From positions 62,001 to 126,000 of the forward strand of contig CAJTXS010000001.1 of assembly GCA_910583735.1 (NCBI GenBank): DNA of 64,000 nucleotides, read 5' to 3'. The stretch comes from an uncultured Christensenella sp. (GTDB lineage Bacteria > Bacillota > Clostridia > Christensenellales > UBA3700). The position numbers and the translations under genes are program-made. Each line of letters opens with the position of its first letter. Positions within the stretch are counted from its first letter, which is position 1. Positions 8,680-18,989 of this stretch are shown in pieces. The notes beneath the pieces were generated by a model, which was given only the letters and a program-made list of their open reading frames with translations, did not search any database and had not been told where the DNA came from.

Positions 8680-11118
8680 TTATTTAGCTACTATATTGAC
8701 CAATCTCTTGGGTATTACCACCACTTTGAGCACATTCATTCCCTGCAGCGCGCTTATTACGGCGTCATTCGACAGCGCAATGCTTTCTATTGCCTTTGCG
8801 TCCGCGTCGGAGGGCACTACAATCTTGCACTTGATACGGCTGTTGACCTGCACGGCAAGCTCGTACTCGTCCTTGACGAGCGCGCTCTCGTCGCATACGG
8901 GGAATGCGCGTCTGTATACCGGATAAGCGCCGCCGAGCATACTGTTAAACTCTTCGGCTATGTGAGGTATGAAAGGCGCAGACAGCAATACGAGCTTTTC
9001 GATGCAGTCTTTGAATACAAATAGATTCTTGTCGCCGCTCTCGCCGTCGTACTTATACAGCGCGTTGACGAATTCCATAATTCTTGCAACCGCGGTATTG
9101 AAGGAGAAATTCTCCATATCCTCTGTGACGCGCTTGATAGTATAATTACAAGTGTAGAGGAGCTCTTTCTCCGCCTTGCCGCGAGCGGTGTCTTTGGGCG
9201 AGGAAATTTCCTTGGCTTTTACTACCAGTCGCTCCACGCGCTCTAAGAATTTAACAATGCTCTCTATTCCCGAGCTGTTCCAAGGTCCGCCGTCTTTATA
9301 TGAGAAGCCGAACATAAGATACAGTCTGAACGCGTCGGAGCCGTACTTTGAGATATACTCGTCGGGCGAGACCACGTTGCCCCTCGACTTGGACATCTTA
9401 TATCCGTCGGGACCGAGGATAGTGCCTTGGTGCACGAGGGACGTGAACGGCTCGTCGAACTTGAGATAGCCCAAATCGCGCAGCGCCTTGGTGAAAAATC
9501 TTGCGTACAGCAAGTGCATGCACGCGTGTTCCGCTCCGCCGATGTATTTATCTACGGGCAGCATCGCGTTGATGATGTCGGGATCGAACGCCGCCTTGTC
9601 GTTGTGCGCGTCGGGATAGCGCAGATAGTACCAGGACGAACATACGAATGTGTCGAGCGTGTCGGGGTCGCGTCTTGCGTCGCCGCCGCACTTGGGACAC
9701 TTGCAATTCATGAACTCCTCGCTCTTGAGCAGAGGAGACGCTCCGTCGGGCGCAAAGTCCACGTCGTAAGGCAGCTTGACGGGCAGGTCGCTCTCGTCTA
9801 CCGCAACCTCGCCGCAGTGAGGACAATGCACTATAGGTATGGGGCAGCCCCAATATCTCTGTCTCGATATCAGCCAGTCGCGCAGTCTGTAATTGGTCTT
9901 GAGTTCTCCCGCGCCCTTGCTCTCCAGCCATTTGATAACCGCGACTCTGCCTTCTTCCGACGTCATGCCGTCGAACTGCGCGCTGTTGACCATTACGCCG
10001 TAATCGCAGTAGGGCAGATCGTCGGGGGAGCCGTCCTTGCTCTTGATGACGCGCTTAATGTTTAAGTTGAATTTTTTTGCGAATTCGTAATCGCGCTCGT
10101 CGTGCGACGCCACGCCCATTACCGCGCCCGTGCCGTACGAGTATATAACGTAATCGCCTATCCATACGGGCACTCTTTCGCCGTTGACGGGGTTGATGCA
10201 GTATGCGCCGGTGAAAGCTCCCGTCTTTTCTCTGCTCGAGCTCATTCTGTCTATCTCGGACACCTTGGCGCACGCGGACTTATATTCCTCGACGGCTTGC
10301 TTGCAGTCGGGGGTAGTGATTTTATCTACCAAAGGATGCTCGGGCGCAAGTATTACGTAAGATATACCGAAAGCCGTATCAGCCCTTGTGGTGAATACTC
10401 TGAACTTGTCGCCGCTCTCGCAGGTGAATTCTATCTCGCCGCCCACGCTCTTGCCTATCCAGTTGCGTTGCATTGCCTTGGTCTTTTCGGGCCAGTCGAG
10501 TTTGTCCAGATCGCTTAGCAATTCGTCCGCGTAAGCCGTAATCTTAAAGAACCATTGCGTAAGATTCTTCCTTACCACGGGCGAGCCGCACCTGTCGCAT
10601 GTGCCGTCGTCTTTAACCTGCTCGTTGGCGAGCACGGTGTTGCAAGATGTGCACCAGTTGACGGGCGCTTCCTTGCGGTAGGCAAGTCCTGCCTTATACA
10701 GCTGTAAGAATATCCATTGAGTCCACTTGTAGTAGTCGGGCATGCAGGTCTTGACCTCGTAGTCCCAATCGAACATGCCGCCCATCTCCTGTAGCTGCCT
10801 TTCCATGGTGGCGATATTCTTGATTGTAGAGTCTTCGGGATGGATGCCCGTCTTAATGGCGTAATTCTCCGCAGGCAGACCGAATGCGTCGAAGCCCATC
10901 GGCTCGAATACTTCGTAGCCCTGCATGCTCTTAAAGCGCGCATAGCTGTCGGACGGTCCGAAATTATACCAATGTCCTACATGGAGTTTAGCTCCCGAAG
11001 GGTATGAGAACATCTCAAGTACGTACTTCTTTCTGTCGATTTTGCTCTTGTCGAAGGAGTATGCTTTGTCCTCCGCCCACTTTTTCCGCCATTTCTTTTC
11101 AATGTCTAAAAAGTTCAT
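8680..11118 (-). CDS. leuS: leucyl-tRNA synthetase
   Basis: Class I synthetase for leucine, 812 aa, normal bacterial length. The HIGH motif is HVGH (residues 46-49), and the KMSKS motif lies at about residue 575 (YKMSKSRGNVVSPDEY). There are two Cys-pair zinc-finger-like segments (CTSCNTVLANEQ with CDRCG, and CPHCGEVA) and an editing (CP1) domain with the TTRADT and DERDYEFAKKF regions. An anticodon-binding domain and C-terminal extension follow. The start ATG at 11118 has CGGAGC upstream. The promoter side shares a divergent gap with the HI0933-type gene. Confidence 0.95.
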   Translation of the reverse strand: MNFLDIEKKWRKKWAEDKAYSFDKSKIDRKKYVLEMFSYPSGAKLHVGHWYNFGPSDSYARFKSMQGYEVFEPMGFDAFGLPAENYAIKTGIHPEDSTIKNIATMERQLQEMGGMFDWDYEVKTCMPDYYKWTQWIFLQLYKAGLAYRKEAPVNWCTSCNTVLANEQVKDDGTCDRCGSPVVRKNLTQWFFKITAYADELLSDLDKLDWPEKTKAMQRNWIGKSVGGEIEFTCESGDKFRVFTTRADTAFGISYVILAPEHPLVDKITTPDCKQAVEEYKSACAKVSEIDRMSSSREKTGAFTGAYCINPVNGERVPVWIGDYVIYSYGTGAVMGVASHDERDYEFAKKFNLNIKRVIKSKDGSPDDLPYCDYGVMVNSAQFDGMTSEEGRVAVIKWLESKGAGELKTNYRLRDWLISRQRYWGCPIPIVHCPHCGEVAVDESDLPVKLPYDVDFAPDGASPLLKSEEFMNCKCPKCGGDARRDPDTLDTFVCSSWYYLRYPDAHNDKAAFDPDIINAMLPVDKYIGGAEHACMHLLYARFFTKALRDLGYLKFDEPFTSLVHQGTILGPDGYKMSKSRGNVVSPDEYISKYGSDAFRLYLMFGFSYKDGGPWNSSGIESIVKFLERVERLVVKAKEISSPKDTARGKAEKELLYTCNYTIKRVTEDMENFSFNTAVARIMEFVNALYKYDGESGDKNLFVFKDCIEKLVLLSAPFIPHIAEEFNSMLGGAYPVYRRAFPVCDESALVKDEYELAVQVNSRIKCKIVVPSDADAKAIESIALSNDAVISALQGMNVLKVVVIPKRLVNIVAK

Positions 11119-11214
11119 TTACAGCTCCGATAATTAAATTATATCAATTATATATCTATATAGAGCGGCGTGTCAAACTTTTACGGCAAAGGCATGGGTA
11201 TAAACGCGCTTTTA

Positions 11215-11244
11215 TTGCCAATAAGCGATGGCGTATGCTATAAT
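11215..11244 (+). promoter_or_regulatory. leaderless-type promoter of the HI0933-family gene
   Basis: TTGCCA (11215-11220), 18-bp spacer, TATAAT (11239-11244), then 6 nt to the ATG at 11251. There is no room for a 5' UTR or Shine-Dalgarno site. Confidence 0.65.
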
Positions 11245-11250
11245 TTGCTT

Positions 11251-12378
11251 ATGTATGACGCGATAATTATAGGAGGCGGCGCGGCGGGTATCGTATGCGC
11301 GCTGCAATGCGCCGCGGCGGGTAAAAGTACGCTGCTGATAGAAGCCGGCGAGCGCATGGGCAGGAAGATACTTGCCAGCGGCAACGGCAGGTGTAATCTG
11401 TCCAATACGGCGGTCGGCGCGGATAAGTACAACGCGCCCGAATTCGTCGCGCCCGTAATCGAGAGATACGGCTGCAATCAGATTATCGATTACTTCGAGT
11501 CGTTGGGGTTGCTGTGCCGCATAGATTCGCAGGGACGCGTATATCCCCACAGCATGAGCGCGGGGAGCGTGCTCAATGTGCTTAACGACGCGCTTAAGGA
11601 CAGCGGTTGCTCGATTGCGCTTGGGGAGAAGGTCGCGGATATACGACGCATAGACGGGGGATACCGCGTAGCCGCGGGCGAGCAAGAGTATCGCGCCCGC
11701 TCGATAGTACTAGCTTGCGGAGGAGCCGCGGGCGGAGGCGTGGAATCTTACTCTATAGTCAAGGAGCTTGGCATCGGCGTCAGCCGCTTAAAGCCCTCGC
11801 TCAGCTATATCAAGACGCCTTTGTTTAAGGGCTTAAGAGGCGTTAAAGCCAAGATGAGCGCAAAGGTGATATGCGGCGATATCGTAAAGGATTGCGATGG
11901 GGAGATACTGTTCCGCGACGACGGCATATCGGGCATAGCGTCGCTGTGGATGTCTACATTCCTTGCAAGATACGGCGGCGGTAAGATAGAGATTGACTTT
12001 GCCCCTCGATACTCCATGGAGAGATTGTTGCAGGTGTACGGCGGCAAGCGCGCCGACAGCTTGAGAGGTCTGTTACATAGGGCGCTGTGCGACAGTCTCG
12101 CATCGCAGTGCGGCAGCAATAAGGCGGACGACGTGCTTAAGCTCGTCAAGAAATGCTCGTTCACTCCTACGGGACTGGGCGAAATGAGGGACGCGCAGGT
12201 GACATGCGGCGGACTGGCGCTCGAGCATTGGGATAGGGAGAGTTTGCAATCCGTAAGCTATCCTCGCCTGTACTGCATAGGAGAGATGCTCGATATAGAC
12301 GGAGAGTGCGGCGGATACAATCTGCATTGGGCGTGGGCGTCCGCGCTTGCCGTGGCCGAGGAGATAACCCGTGATTAA
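11251..12378 (+). CDS. HI0933-family FAD-dependent oxidoreductase
   Basis: A 375-aa flavoprotein of the HI0933 / BaiN-like family. The N-terminal Rossmann motif is IIIGGGAAGIVCAL (residues 5-18), followed by GRKILASGNGRCNLSN, the family hallmark. The C-terminal FAD-binding end is CIGEMLDIDGECGGYNLHWAW. Family members have been assigned as flavin reductases of various substrates, including bile-acid intermediates and amino-ketones, but the function is unsettled. I chose ATG 11251 because a promoter sits directly before it; the longer frame from 11170 would cross that promoter. It overlaps the next gene by 8 nt. Confidence 0.85.
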   Translation: MYDAIIIGGGAAGIVCALQCAAAGKSTLLIEAGERMGRKILASGNGRCNLSNTAVGADKYNAPEFVAPVIERYGCNQIIDYFESLGLLCRIDSQGRVYPHSMSAGSVLNVLNDALKDSGCSIALGEKVADIRRIDGGYRVAAGEQEYRARSIVLACGGAAGGGVESYSIVKELGIGVSRLKPSLSYIKTPLFKGLRGVKAKMSAKVICGDIVKDCDGEILFRDDGISGIASLWMSTFLARYGGGKIEIDFAPRYSMERLLQVYGGKRADSLRGLLHRALCDSLASQCGSNKADDVLKLVKKCSFTPTGLGEMRDAQVTCGGLALEHWDRESLQSVSYPRLYCIGEMLDIDGECGGYNLHWAWASALAVAEEITRD

Positions 12379-13954
12379 GATAAGCGGTCTGCGCTGCGGT
12401 ATAGACGGTGGCGAGGATATTGTTCGGATAGCGGCTAAGAGCCTCAATATGAGCGTGTCGGATATAGCCGATACGCGTATATTGCGTAGGTCTCTCGATT
12501 GCAGACGCAAGGGCGATATTCACTACGCTTTGACGCTGGGCGTGACGGTTAAAGGCGACGAGAAGAGGGCGTTAAGACTCAGTAAAAATGCAAAAGCCGA
12601 GATATTCGAGCCTCCCATAGGCGGAATATCCGAGTATCTCGCGTCTGCGGGACTTGGCGGCAAGAGCGGCTCCGCTGTTATAGTGGGCAGCGGTCCCGCG
12701 GGACTTATGTGCGCGCTCACTCTCGCTAAGTCGGGCGTCAAGCCGACAGTAATCGAGCGCGGCGATAGAGTGCAAGAGCGAGTCAAGATTGTAAGCGATT
12801 TCTTTGCCGGCGCCGATCTGGACGAGGAGTGCAACGTGCAGTTCGGCGAAGGCGGCGCGGGTACTTTCTCAGACGGTAAATTAAACAGCGGCGTGGGCGG
12901 CGAGTACGCCTTACTTGCTTTGAGAGAGCTTGCCTCTCATGGCGGCGGGCATGAATTGCTATACGAGAGCAAGCCGCATATCGGCACGGATATTTTGCCG
13001 CGGGTGGTATCTCTTATCAGAGACGAGATTATATCGCTGGGCGGAGAATTTATCTACAATACGAAAGTGGACGGCATACGCGCAGAGGGCGGTAAGTTGC
13101 GCTCTGTCATTCTCAAGGGGCGGCATGGCGGCGTAATAGATTGCGATACGGCGGTGTTTGCCGTAGGGCACAGCGCTCGCGATACTTACGAGATGCTTTT
13201 GAGCGAGGGCGTGCTCATGTGTCCAAAGCCGTTTGCGATAGGTCTGCGCATAGAGCACAGACAGAGCGATATCGACATGGCTCAGTACGGCAGGGCAAGG
13301 GGAGGCTTGCCCGCGGCTGATTATAAGCTGTCGGCGGACATCGACGGCAGAGGGTGCTATACTTTCTGCATGTGCCCGGGCGGAGAAGTGGTGGCGGCTG
13401 CAAGCGAGAGATTGGGCTGCGTGGTCAACGGCATGAGCAACAGCAGGAGAGACGGCGTCAATGCCAACAGCGCCGTGCTCGCTTCCGTGACGCCGCGCGA
13501 CTTCGGCGACAAGGTGATGGACGGCGTAGAGTTCCAGCGCAGATACGAGAGAGCGGCGTACGAGCTGTCGTGCGGATATAAGCCTCCAGTGCAGAGACTG
13601 GAGGACTTCAAGGCGCATAGAGCGGGCGGAGTAGGCGACGTGTCACCGTCTTGCCGCAAGGGGTATGTCCTGTCCGACCTCAACGAATGTCTGCCCGTTT
13701 ACGTGTCTCGGTCCATCGTCAAGGCTATAGACGTCTTTGCTAAGAAAATAAATGTATTCAATCATGCGGACAGTATGCTGAGCGGAGTGGAGACGCGCAC
13801 GAGCGCGCCGCTGAGGATACTCAGAGACGACGACGGACACAGCAGTATCAGAGGTATCATGCCTTGCGGAGAGGGCGCGGGCTATGCGGGAGGCATAACG
13901 TCCGCCGCAGCCGACGGCATAAGGATAGCTGTCAAGATACTTAGCGCATTGTGA
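12371..13954 (+). CDS. FAD-dependent dehydrogenase of the COG2509 type
   Basis: A 527-aa protein. An N-terminal domain of about 95 residues with a ferredoxin-like look precedes a Rossmann motif VIVGSGPAGLMCAL (GSGPAG at 106-111). The long segment CNVQFGEGGAGTFSDGKLNSG is characteristic of this uncharacterised family, and the C-terminus is GIMPCGEGAGYAGGITSAAADG. It starts with GTG, preceded by GAGGAG, and overlaps the stop of the upstream oxidoreductase by 8 nt. The two flavoproteins are therefore translated together and may share a pathway. Substrate unknown. Confidence 0.85.
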   Translation: MIKISGLRCGIDGGEDIVRIAAKSLNMSVSDIADTRILRRSLDCRRKGDIHYALTLGVTVKGDEKRALRLSKNAKAEIFEPPIGGISEYLASAGLGGKSGSAVIVGSGPAGLMCALTLAKSGVKPTVIERGDRVQERVKIVSDFFAGADLDEECNVQFGEGGAGTFSDGKLNSGVGGEYALLALRELASHGGGHELLYESKPHIGTDILPRVVSLIRDEIISLGGEFIYNTKVDGIRAEGGKLRSVILKGRHGGVIDCDTAVFAVGHSARDTYEMLLSEGVLMCPKPFAIGLRIEHRQSDIDMAQYGRARGGLPAADYKLSADIDGRGCYTFCMCPGGEVVAAASERLGCVVNGMSNSRRDGVNANSAVLASVTPRDFGDKVMDGVEFQRRYERAAYELSCGYKPPVQRLEDFKAHRAGGVGDVSPSCRKGYVLSDLNECLPVYVSRSIVKAIDVFAKKINVFNHADSMLSGVETRTSAPLRILRDDDGHSSIRGIMPCGEGAGYAGGITSAAADGIRIAVKILSAL

Positions 13955-14000
13955 GCGGAAATCAAGCAGACGCGTATATAAGTATACCTGCGGCTATCAG

Positions 14001-14029
14001 TTGAAATAATGCGGCGAGTATGCTATACT
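14001..14029 (+). promoter_or_regulatory. promoter of the LRR surface protein gene
   Basis: TTGAAA (14001-14006), 17-bp spacer, TATACT (14024-14029). It gives a leader of about 50 nt before ATG 14086. Confidence 0.55.
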
Positions 14030-14085
14030 GATTTAAGCTAATAATAAATTATAGCTATAATTATATTTGATAAGCGAGTTGAAAT

Positions 14086-15936
14086 ATGGCAGAGCATAAC
14101 AGTGAAACCAACGTAAATACCTCTCCGAGTCGTAATAAGAAGGTTACGCTCATAGTATTGGTCGCGGTATTGGTAGTAGCGATAATCGCTACGGCTATAG
14201 CCCTAATTGTCAAGGCGGACTTTTCGCCGTCGGTAAAGCAAGTGGGCGCATATACCTTGTCTATATCCAAAGGCAAAGCTACAGTTACTAAGTATACCGG
14301 CACGGATAAAGAGTTGGAGATACCCGACAAAATAGACGGCAAGAGAGTGGTAGGCATAGGCGCTGGCGCTTTCAAAGATAATAAGACGCTCAACACCGTA
14401 ATCATCAAGAGCACCGCGGCTGATTTCTCTTTGGCTTCGGAAGCTTTCTATAATGTAAGCAATCTCAACGAGATAACCCTGCCCGACGGGTTGAAGGCTA
14501 TACCCGATCACGCTTTCAGCGGTTGCACCTCGCTCACGACCGTGACGATGGGCAATAATGTTGCGAGCATAGGTTCGTACGCTTTTTCCGAGTGCACGAG
14601 ATTGCAAAAGGTATATATTTCGGAGAGCTCTGGCGGCAACGGCAGAAAGAACGGCGTATACGACATCACGCTCCCCGCTTCGCTCGAGAGTATAGACAGC
14701 TATGCTTTCTACAAGGCAATCACCTCGACGTCCGCTTCGGTGCAGTGCTCGGAGAGCCTTAAGACTATAGGCAATAACGCCTTCGACGGCGCGTCGTGGA
14801 TTACCAGTTTCGACTATGTCGGCGACGCTTGCGCGCTCGAGAGTATAGGCGACAGCGCCTTTTACGGCTGCAGCAGATTGAGATTCAGCACGAGGTCCGT
14901 GCCGTCCAATCCCGCGGTGACGCTCGGCGCGGCGTCCAACGTATTGCTGCGCGCATTGGAGAAGGAAACGCTCACCTCTATCGGCGCTAAAGCTTACAAG
15001 GATTGCAACTATACTTCGTACAAAATCACTTTGAAGATAAAGGAATCGCTCGAGAGTATCGGCGAATACGCTTTCCAAAACTGTGTTGCCATTCAGAATA
15101 TAGAATTCCTCGATAGCAAGCCCACGCTCGGCACAGGAGCTTTCTACAACTGCTCGTCGCTGAAGAAAGTGAGTTATAAGTCCTCTATCTCTTCCGATAC
15201 GGAGCAGTATGAGGATAGCAAAGAGACGTCTTTACACCCCGATATAACTTCTATTCCGTCGTTGCTCTTTTACGGCTGCGACGAGTTGGACGGCTTTATA
15301 ATAGGCACTCAGATCAAGACTATCGGTAACGGCGCATTTGCAGGCTGTAGGAAGAGCAGCGCTGTTACGATATACGGCGCCGAGGAAGATGCCAACGGCA
15401 ACAAGATAGGCGAGAATTTCGCTCTCTACAATCCCGGCAAGTATTACAAGCTGTCCGGCACGTCGTATACGGAGTACAGCCATTACTTCCTTACCAATAC
15501 CGACCTCGACAATATTACAGTGTACGCTTATATCGGCGACTTCGACGAGGATTGCTATACCGTGCGCGGCAACGATAAAACATTGGGCAAGTTCTCTTAT
15601 GTAGACGGAAGAGTTAAGACTATAGCCGATTATGCTTTCGGCAATGCCAAATTCCGTTCGATCATCATAAAGGACAGCGTTACTACGCTGGGCGCCAATG
15701 TGTTTAACGGCTGCAAGGTTAAGAACTTCTTAATATATTTCTTGAGCTCAAGTAGCGATTATTACAATACCATGCTTGCGGGCAATATGAGCGCGGAGTT
15801 TATGAGCGGTATCGAAGAGAATGTGGAGCTGTGCATAATGGTGCCTCAGAGCACGTCAGCCGATATATTGGAATCGCTCAGGACGTATTTCGGCGATAAA
15901 GTTGAGATAGCTTATTGGGGTGTCAATCCGTATTAA
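14086..15936 (+). CDS. BspA-type leucine-rich-repeat membrane-anchored surface protein
   Basis: A 616-aa protein with a short cytoplasmic N-terminus, one membrane segment (about residues 23-45) and an extracellular region. That region is built mainly of LRR_5/BspA-type repeats such as IGSYAFSECTRLQKVYI, IGDSAFYGCSRL, IGEYAFQNC and IADYAFGN; I count roughly a dozen units. Proteins of this type mediate adhesion or contact with host or protist surfaces in gut and oral bacteria. The first hydrophobic segment is an uncleaved anchor by appearance, since there is no lipobox. A strong terminator follows. Confidence 0.85.
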   Translation: MAEHNSETNVNTSPSRNKKVTLIVLVAVLVVAIIATAIALIVKADFSPSVKQVGAYTLSISKGKATVTKYTGTDKELEIPDKIDGKRVVGIGAGAFKDNKTLNTVIIKSTAADFSLASEAFYNVSNLNEITLPDGLKAIPDHAFSGCTSLTTVTMGNNVASIGSYAFSECTRLQKVYISESSGGNGRKNGVYDITLPASLESIDSYAFYKAITSTSASVQCSESLKTIGNNAFDGASWITSFDYVGDACALESIGDSAFYGCSRLRFSTRSVPSNPAVTLGAASNVLLRALEKETLTSIGAKAYKDCNYTSYKITLKIKESLESIGEYAFQNCVAIQNIEFLDSKPTLGTGAFYNCSSLKKVSYKSSISSDTEQYEDSKETSLHPDITSIPSLLFYGCDELDGFIIGTQIKTIGNGAFAGCRKSSAVTIYGAEEDANGNKIGENFALYNPGKYYKLSGTSYTEYSHYFLTNTDLDNITVYAYIGDFDEDCYTVRGNDKTLGKFSYVDGRVKTIADYAFGNAKFRSIIIKDSVTTLGANVFNGCKVKNFLIYFLSSSSDYYNTMLAGNMSAEFMSGIEENVELCIMVPQSTSADILESLRTYFGDKVEIAYWGVNPY

Positions 15937-15965
15937 TTTTAATAGTATATAGACTGTATATGATT

Positions 15966-15995
15966 AATCCGAGCCTATTCGGCTCGGATTTTTAC
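15966..15995 (+). terminator. intrinsic terminator of the LRR gene
   Basis: AATCCGAGCC (15966-15975) and GGCTCGGATT (15981-15990) form a perfect 10-bp stem with a 5-nt loop followed by T residues. Confidence 0.85.
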
Positions 15996-16190
15996 TGTTA
16001 AATCGGTTATATACGTTGCGGTATAAGCGGCGCTTACCATTATATTATAGTAAATCTTGCTTAATCTAATTATGTTTATAGCTTATTGTGCCTTGCTTAT
16101 TGGATAGCGCTTGATGCAATCTGCGTCGATGTCGAAACGCCCGCAAGCGAATTTACTATGTTGCGCAGTCATCTATATTTATAATGTTTA

Positions 16191-16224
16191 AGCGGCGATA
16201 TTGCTGTTTAGCCACATCGCCGCT
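16191..16224 (-). terminator. terminator-like hairpin after the GH3 gene
   Basis: AGCGGCGAT (16191-16199) and ATCGCCGCT (16216-16224) form a perfect 9-bp stem, 16-nt loop, just past the GH3 stop. The following T tract is weak. Confidence 0.5.
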
Positions 16225-16230
16225 ATATTG

Positions 16231-18627
16231 TTACTCTTTGGAGCGCAGGTTGCCTATTACCTTGCACAGTCCCTTGAATTTGTGTCCGTTCATCATCATG
16301 AGCACGCCTTGCGCCATCTTCTCGTTGAACATACCTTGAGAGGAGAAGGACAGCGCTCTGATAGGAGATGTCTTCATAACTTCGTATATCATCAGATAGT
16401 TAGGGTCGTCTTTCTCCGCGTGCATGCCAAGTCGAGTAAAGGGCTTAGCCATACGCAATACGAAGCGCGCAAGTCCGCTGGTGGCTGCCATATCGCCTAT
16501 AGAGTCGTCGGCGGTAAAATTGCCCTGCGTGGGGATACTCGGCTCGGGAGTTATGGGGCGGCCGAGCAGCAGAGTGAAGTCCTCGTCGCTTATCGGCTCG
16601 TTGCTCGGCGCCTTGTGCCAACTGCCGTATTCGGGGATAGGGTAGTCGGCGGCGTTGACGGCGATCTCCGCGGTAAGAGGTAGGTCGTCGCTGCAACCGC
16701 CTACGCGTATAGTGAACTTGCCGCTGTGAGCGCGCCATGCGTTGTCAATAATGTTGTAGTACTCGAAGGAGCGCGCGGGCAATTTGACGGTGACATCTGC
16801 GCTCTCGCCCGCCTTAATAGCCGTCTTGGCAAATCCTTTAAGCTCTATATAAGGGCGGTATACGGGGCTGTCCTCCGCGGAGATATAGACCTGTGAGATT
16901 TCCTCGCCGTCTCTGTCTCCGACGTTGGTCACCTTGAATGTAACCTCTATATCCTCGCCCTCGTTTATTGCGGTCTTACTTACTGCGATGTCGGAATACT
17001 CGTAGCGGGTATAAGACAGTCCGTAACCGAAGGGGAAGAGTACGGGGACGTGCGATGTAGAAAAGTATCTGTATCCCACATATAAGCCCTCGCGATACTC
17101 TACAGTATAGCGCTTGCCGGGGAAGTACTTTGCAGAAGGGATATCCTCGTACTTAATGGGATATGTCTCGGCTGTCTTGCCGCAAGGATTGGCGTAGCCG
17201 TACAGCAGCCGCATGCATGCCTTGCCCGACGCCTGTCCGCTCAAGCCCATATGCAATATGGCGGCTGCTTTATCCGCCCAAGGCATTGCGACCACGCTTC
17301 CCGCGCTGAGCACGACTACTGTATTGGCGTTGACTTCGCATATGCGGCGGATGAGTTCGTCCTGCTCGGGCGGCAGGTTTATACTTGCGCGGTCGAAGCC
17401 TTCCGCCTCATACTTGGGCGTCAAGCCCGCCATGATAACTACCTTGTCGTACTTCTTGGCAAGCTCGCACGCTTCGTCCGCAAGTTTCTCCGCGTTGGCT
17501 TTGCCCTTGATGTCATAGCCCGACTCGTAGGCGTAGCGTATGCCTTCTTCTTGCATAGCGTCTATTAACGATGTAACTTTGTGCGCGTTGATGAACGAAG
17601 AGCCCGCGCCTTGATAGCGAGGCTTGACGGCAAGCTGTCCGACTATCAATACCTTTTCGTCTTTACTGAAAGGCAGTATGGAATTGTTCTTGAGCAATAC
17701 TGCGCATTTTTCCGCAAGGCGCGCCGATACGGCGTCGTGCTCTGCGATGTCGTAGCCCTCTGTCGCGGGGACTTTGGACAATGCGAGATCTATTACCCTG
17801 TCCGCTATTACGTCCAATACCTTCTCGTCCAGCCTGCCTTCCTTGACGGCTTTAACCAATTTTCTGTTGTTCATGCCGCCGCTGGAGGGCATCTCTACAT
17901 CGAGCCCCGCAGCCGCGCCCAGCACTCTGTCGTTGACCGCGCCCCAATCGGACATCACCAGTCCGTCGAAGCCCCATTCATCGCGCAATATCTTGTTGAG
18001 CAGCCTGTCGTCTTCGGATGCGTATACCCCGTTGATCTTGTTGTAAGCGCACATAACCGTCGCGGGAGCGGACTCCTTAATTGCTATTTCAAATGCCCTT
18101 AAGTATATCTCCCTCAGCGTGCGCTCGTCTATTTCGCTGCTTATGCTCATGCGGTTGTATTCTTGATTGTTGGCGGCAAAGTGCTTTACGCACGCCTTGG
18201 CGCCCGTGGACTGTATACCCTTAATCAGTCCCGATGCCATTTTACCCGCAAGTATGGGGTCTTCGGAGAAGTATTCAAAATTCCTGCCGCACAGGGGGTT
18301 GCGCTTGATGTTGATACCGGGACCGAGCACCACGTCTACGCTCTCGGCTACTGCCTCTTCGCCGAGAGTGCGTCCGAGTTCTTCGGTGAGACTTACGTCC
18401 CATGACGATGCCGTCGAGGTCGCCAAAGGGAAGCATGTGGCGTCTATCGATTGCGATACCGTCATGTTCTTCTCGGTCTGTTTCCTGAGACCGTGCGGTC
18501 CGTCCGAAACCATCACTTCAGGCACGCCCAAGCGTTCGATATCCTTAAAGTGCCACATATCCGTGCCCGAGCACAGAGATGCCTTTTCTTCAAGAGTCAA
18601 TTGACTGACTATTTCGGGATGTTTCAT
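16231..18627 (-). CDS. glycoside hydrolase family 3, beta-glucosidase-like
   Basis: A 798-aa GH3 enzyme that hydrolyses terminal beta-linked sugars from oligosaccharides. The N-terminal TIM-barrel domain has SDGPHGLR (41-48), the substrate-binding KHF (148-150) and the catalytic nucleophile in VMSDWG (Asp227). The alpha/beta sandwich domain follows, then an Fn3-like domain (about 560-640, DIEVTFKVTNVGDRDGEEISQVY). An extra C-terminal segment of about 120 residues is of unknown role. There is no signal peptide, so it acts in the cytoplasm on imported sugars. ATG 18627 is preferred over GTG 18639 because the GAGG ribosome site overlaps the longer start. Sugar specificity cannot be read. Confidence 0.88.
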   Translation of the reverse strand: MKHPEIVSQLTLEEKASLCSGTDMWHFKDIERLGVPEVMVSDGPHGLRKQTEKNMTVSQSIDATCFPLATSTASSWDVSLTEELGRTLGEEAVAESVDVVLGPGINIKRNPLCGRNFEYFSEDPILAGKMASGLIKGIQSTGAKACVKHFAANNQEYNRMSISSEIDERTLREIYLRAFEIAIKESAPATVMCAYNKINGVYASEDDRLLNKILRDEWGFDGLVMSDWGAVNDRVLGAAAGLDVEMPSSGGMNNRKLVKAVKEGRLDEKVLDVIADRVIDLALSKVPATEGYDIAEHDAVSARLAEKCAVLLKNNSILPFSKDEKVLIVGQLAVKPRYQGAGSSFINAHKVTSLIDAMQEEGIRYAYESGYDIKGKANAEKLADEACELAKKYDKVVIMAGLTPKYEAEGFDRASINLPPEQDELIRRICEVNANTVVVLSAGSVVAMPWADKAAAILHMGLSGQASGKACMRLLYGYANPCGKTAETYPIKYEDIPSAKYFPGKRYTVEYREGLYVGYRYFSTSHVPVLFPFGYGLSYTRYEYSDIAVSKTAINEGEDIEVTFKVTNVGDRDGEEISQVYISAEDSPVYRPYIELKGFAKTAIKAGESADVTVKLPARSFEYYNIIDNAWRAHSGKFTIRVGGCSDDLPLTAEIAVNAADYPIPEYGSWHKAPSNEPISDEDFTLLLGRPITPEPSIPTQGNFTADDSIGDMAATSGLARFVLRMAKPFTRLGMHAEKDDPNYLMIYEVMKTSPIRALSFSSQGMFNEKMAQGVLMMMNGHKFKGLCKVIGNLRSKE

Positions 18628-18639
18628 AATTTTCCTCAC

Positions 18640-18989
18640 ATATCAAATGTTAATATTATTGTAACATTATAATTACAGCGCGTCAATATCAAAACTTTGC
18701 GCCGAGAAATAAAAAGACAAATATTTTTCGTTAAATTGCTCTGTCGGAAAGTATAAGCCACAAGACGAATTATAGCGACCGATACGGATTATATCGCGCT
18801 TATATCGATAAATTAATACAAATATATATCGACGTCGTCAATATTGTATATTTTGCGCACTTCACAGGGGTGTAGAATGAGTATGCGGTCAATCTTGTAT
18901 GCGTATATCGTATGTATAGCGTCTTATACTCGTATGATATATTAAAGCTATATTCGGTTAACCGACGCTATTGTATCTGGAGGCAGAGT
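18640..18989. other. intergenic region between GH3 and an 88-aa ORF
   Basis: AT-rich, with several ATATCG-type short repeats. It must hold the divergent promoters of its neighbours, but I cannot single out convincing hexamers. Confidence 0.35.
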
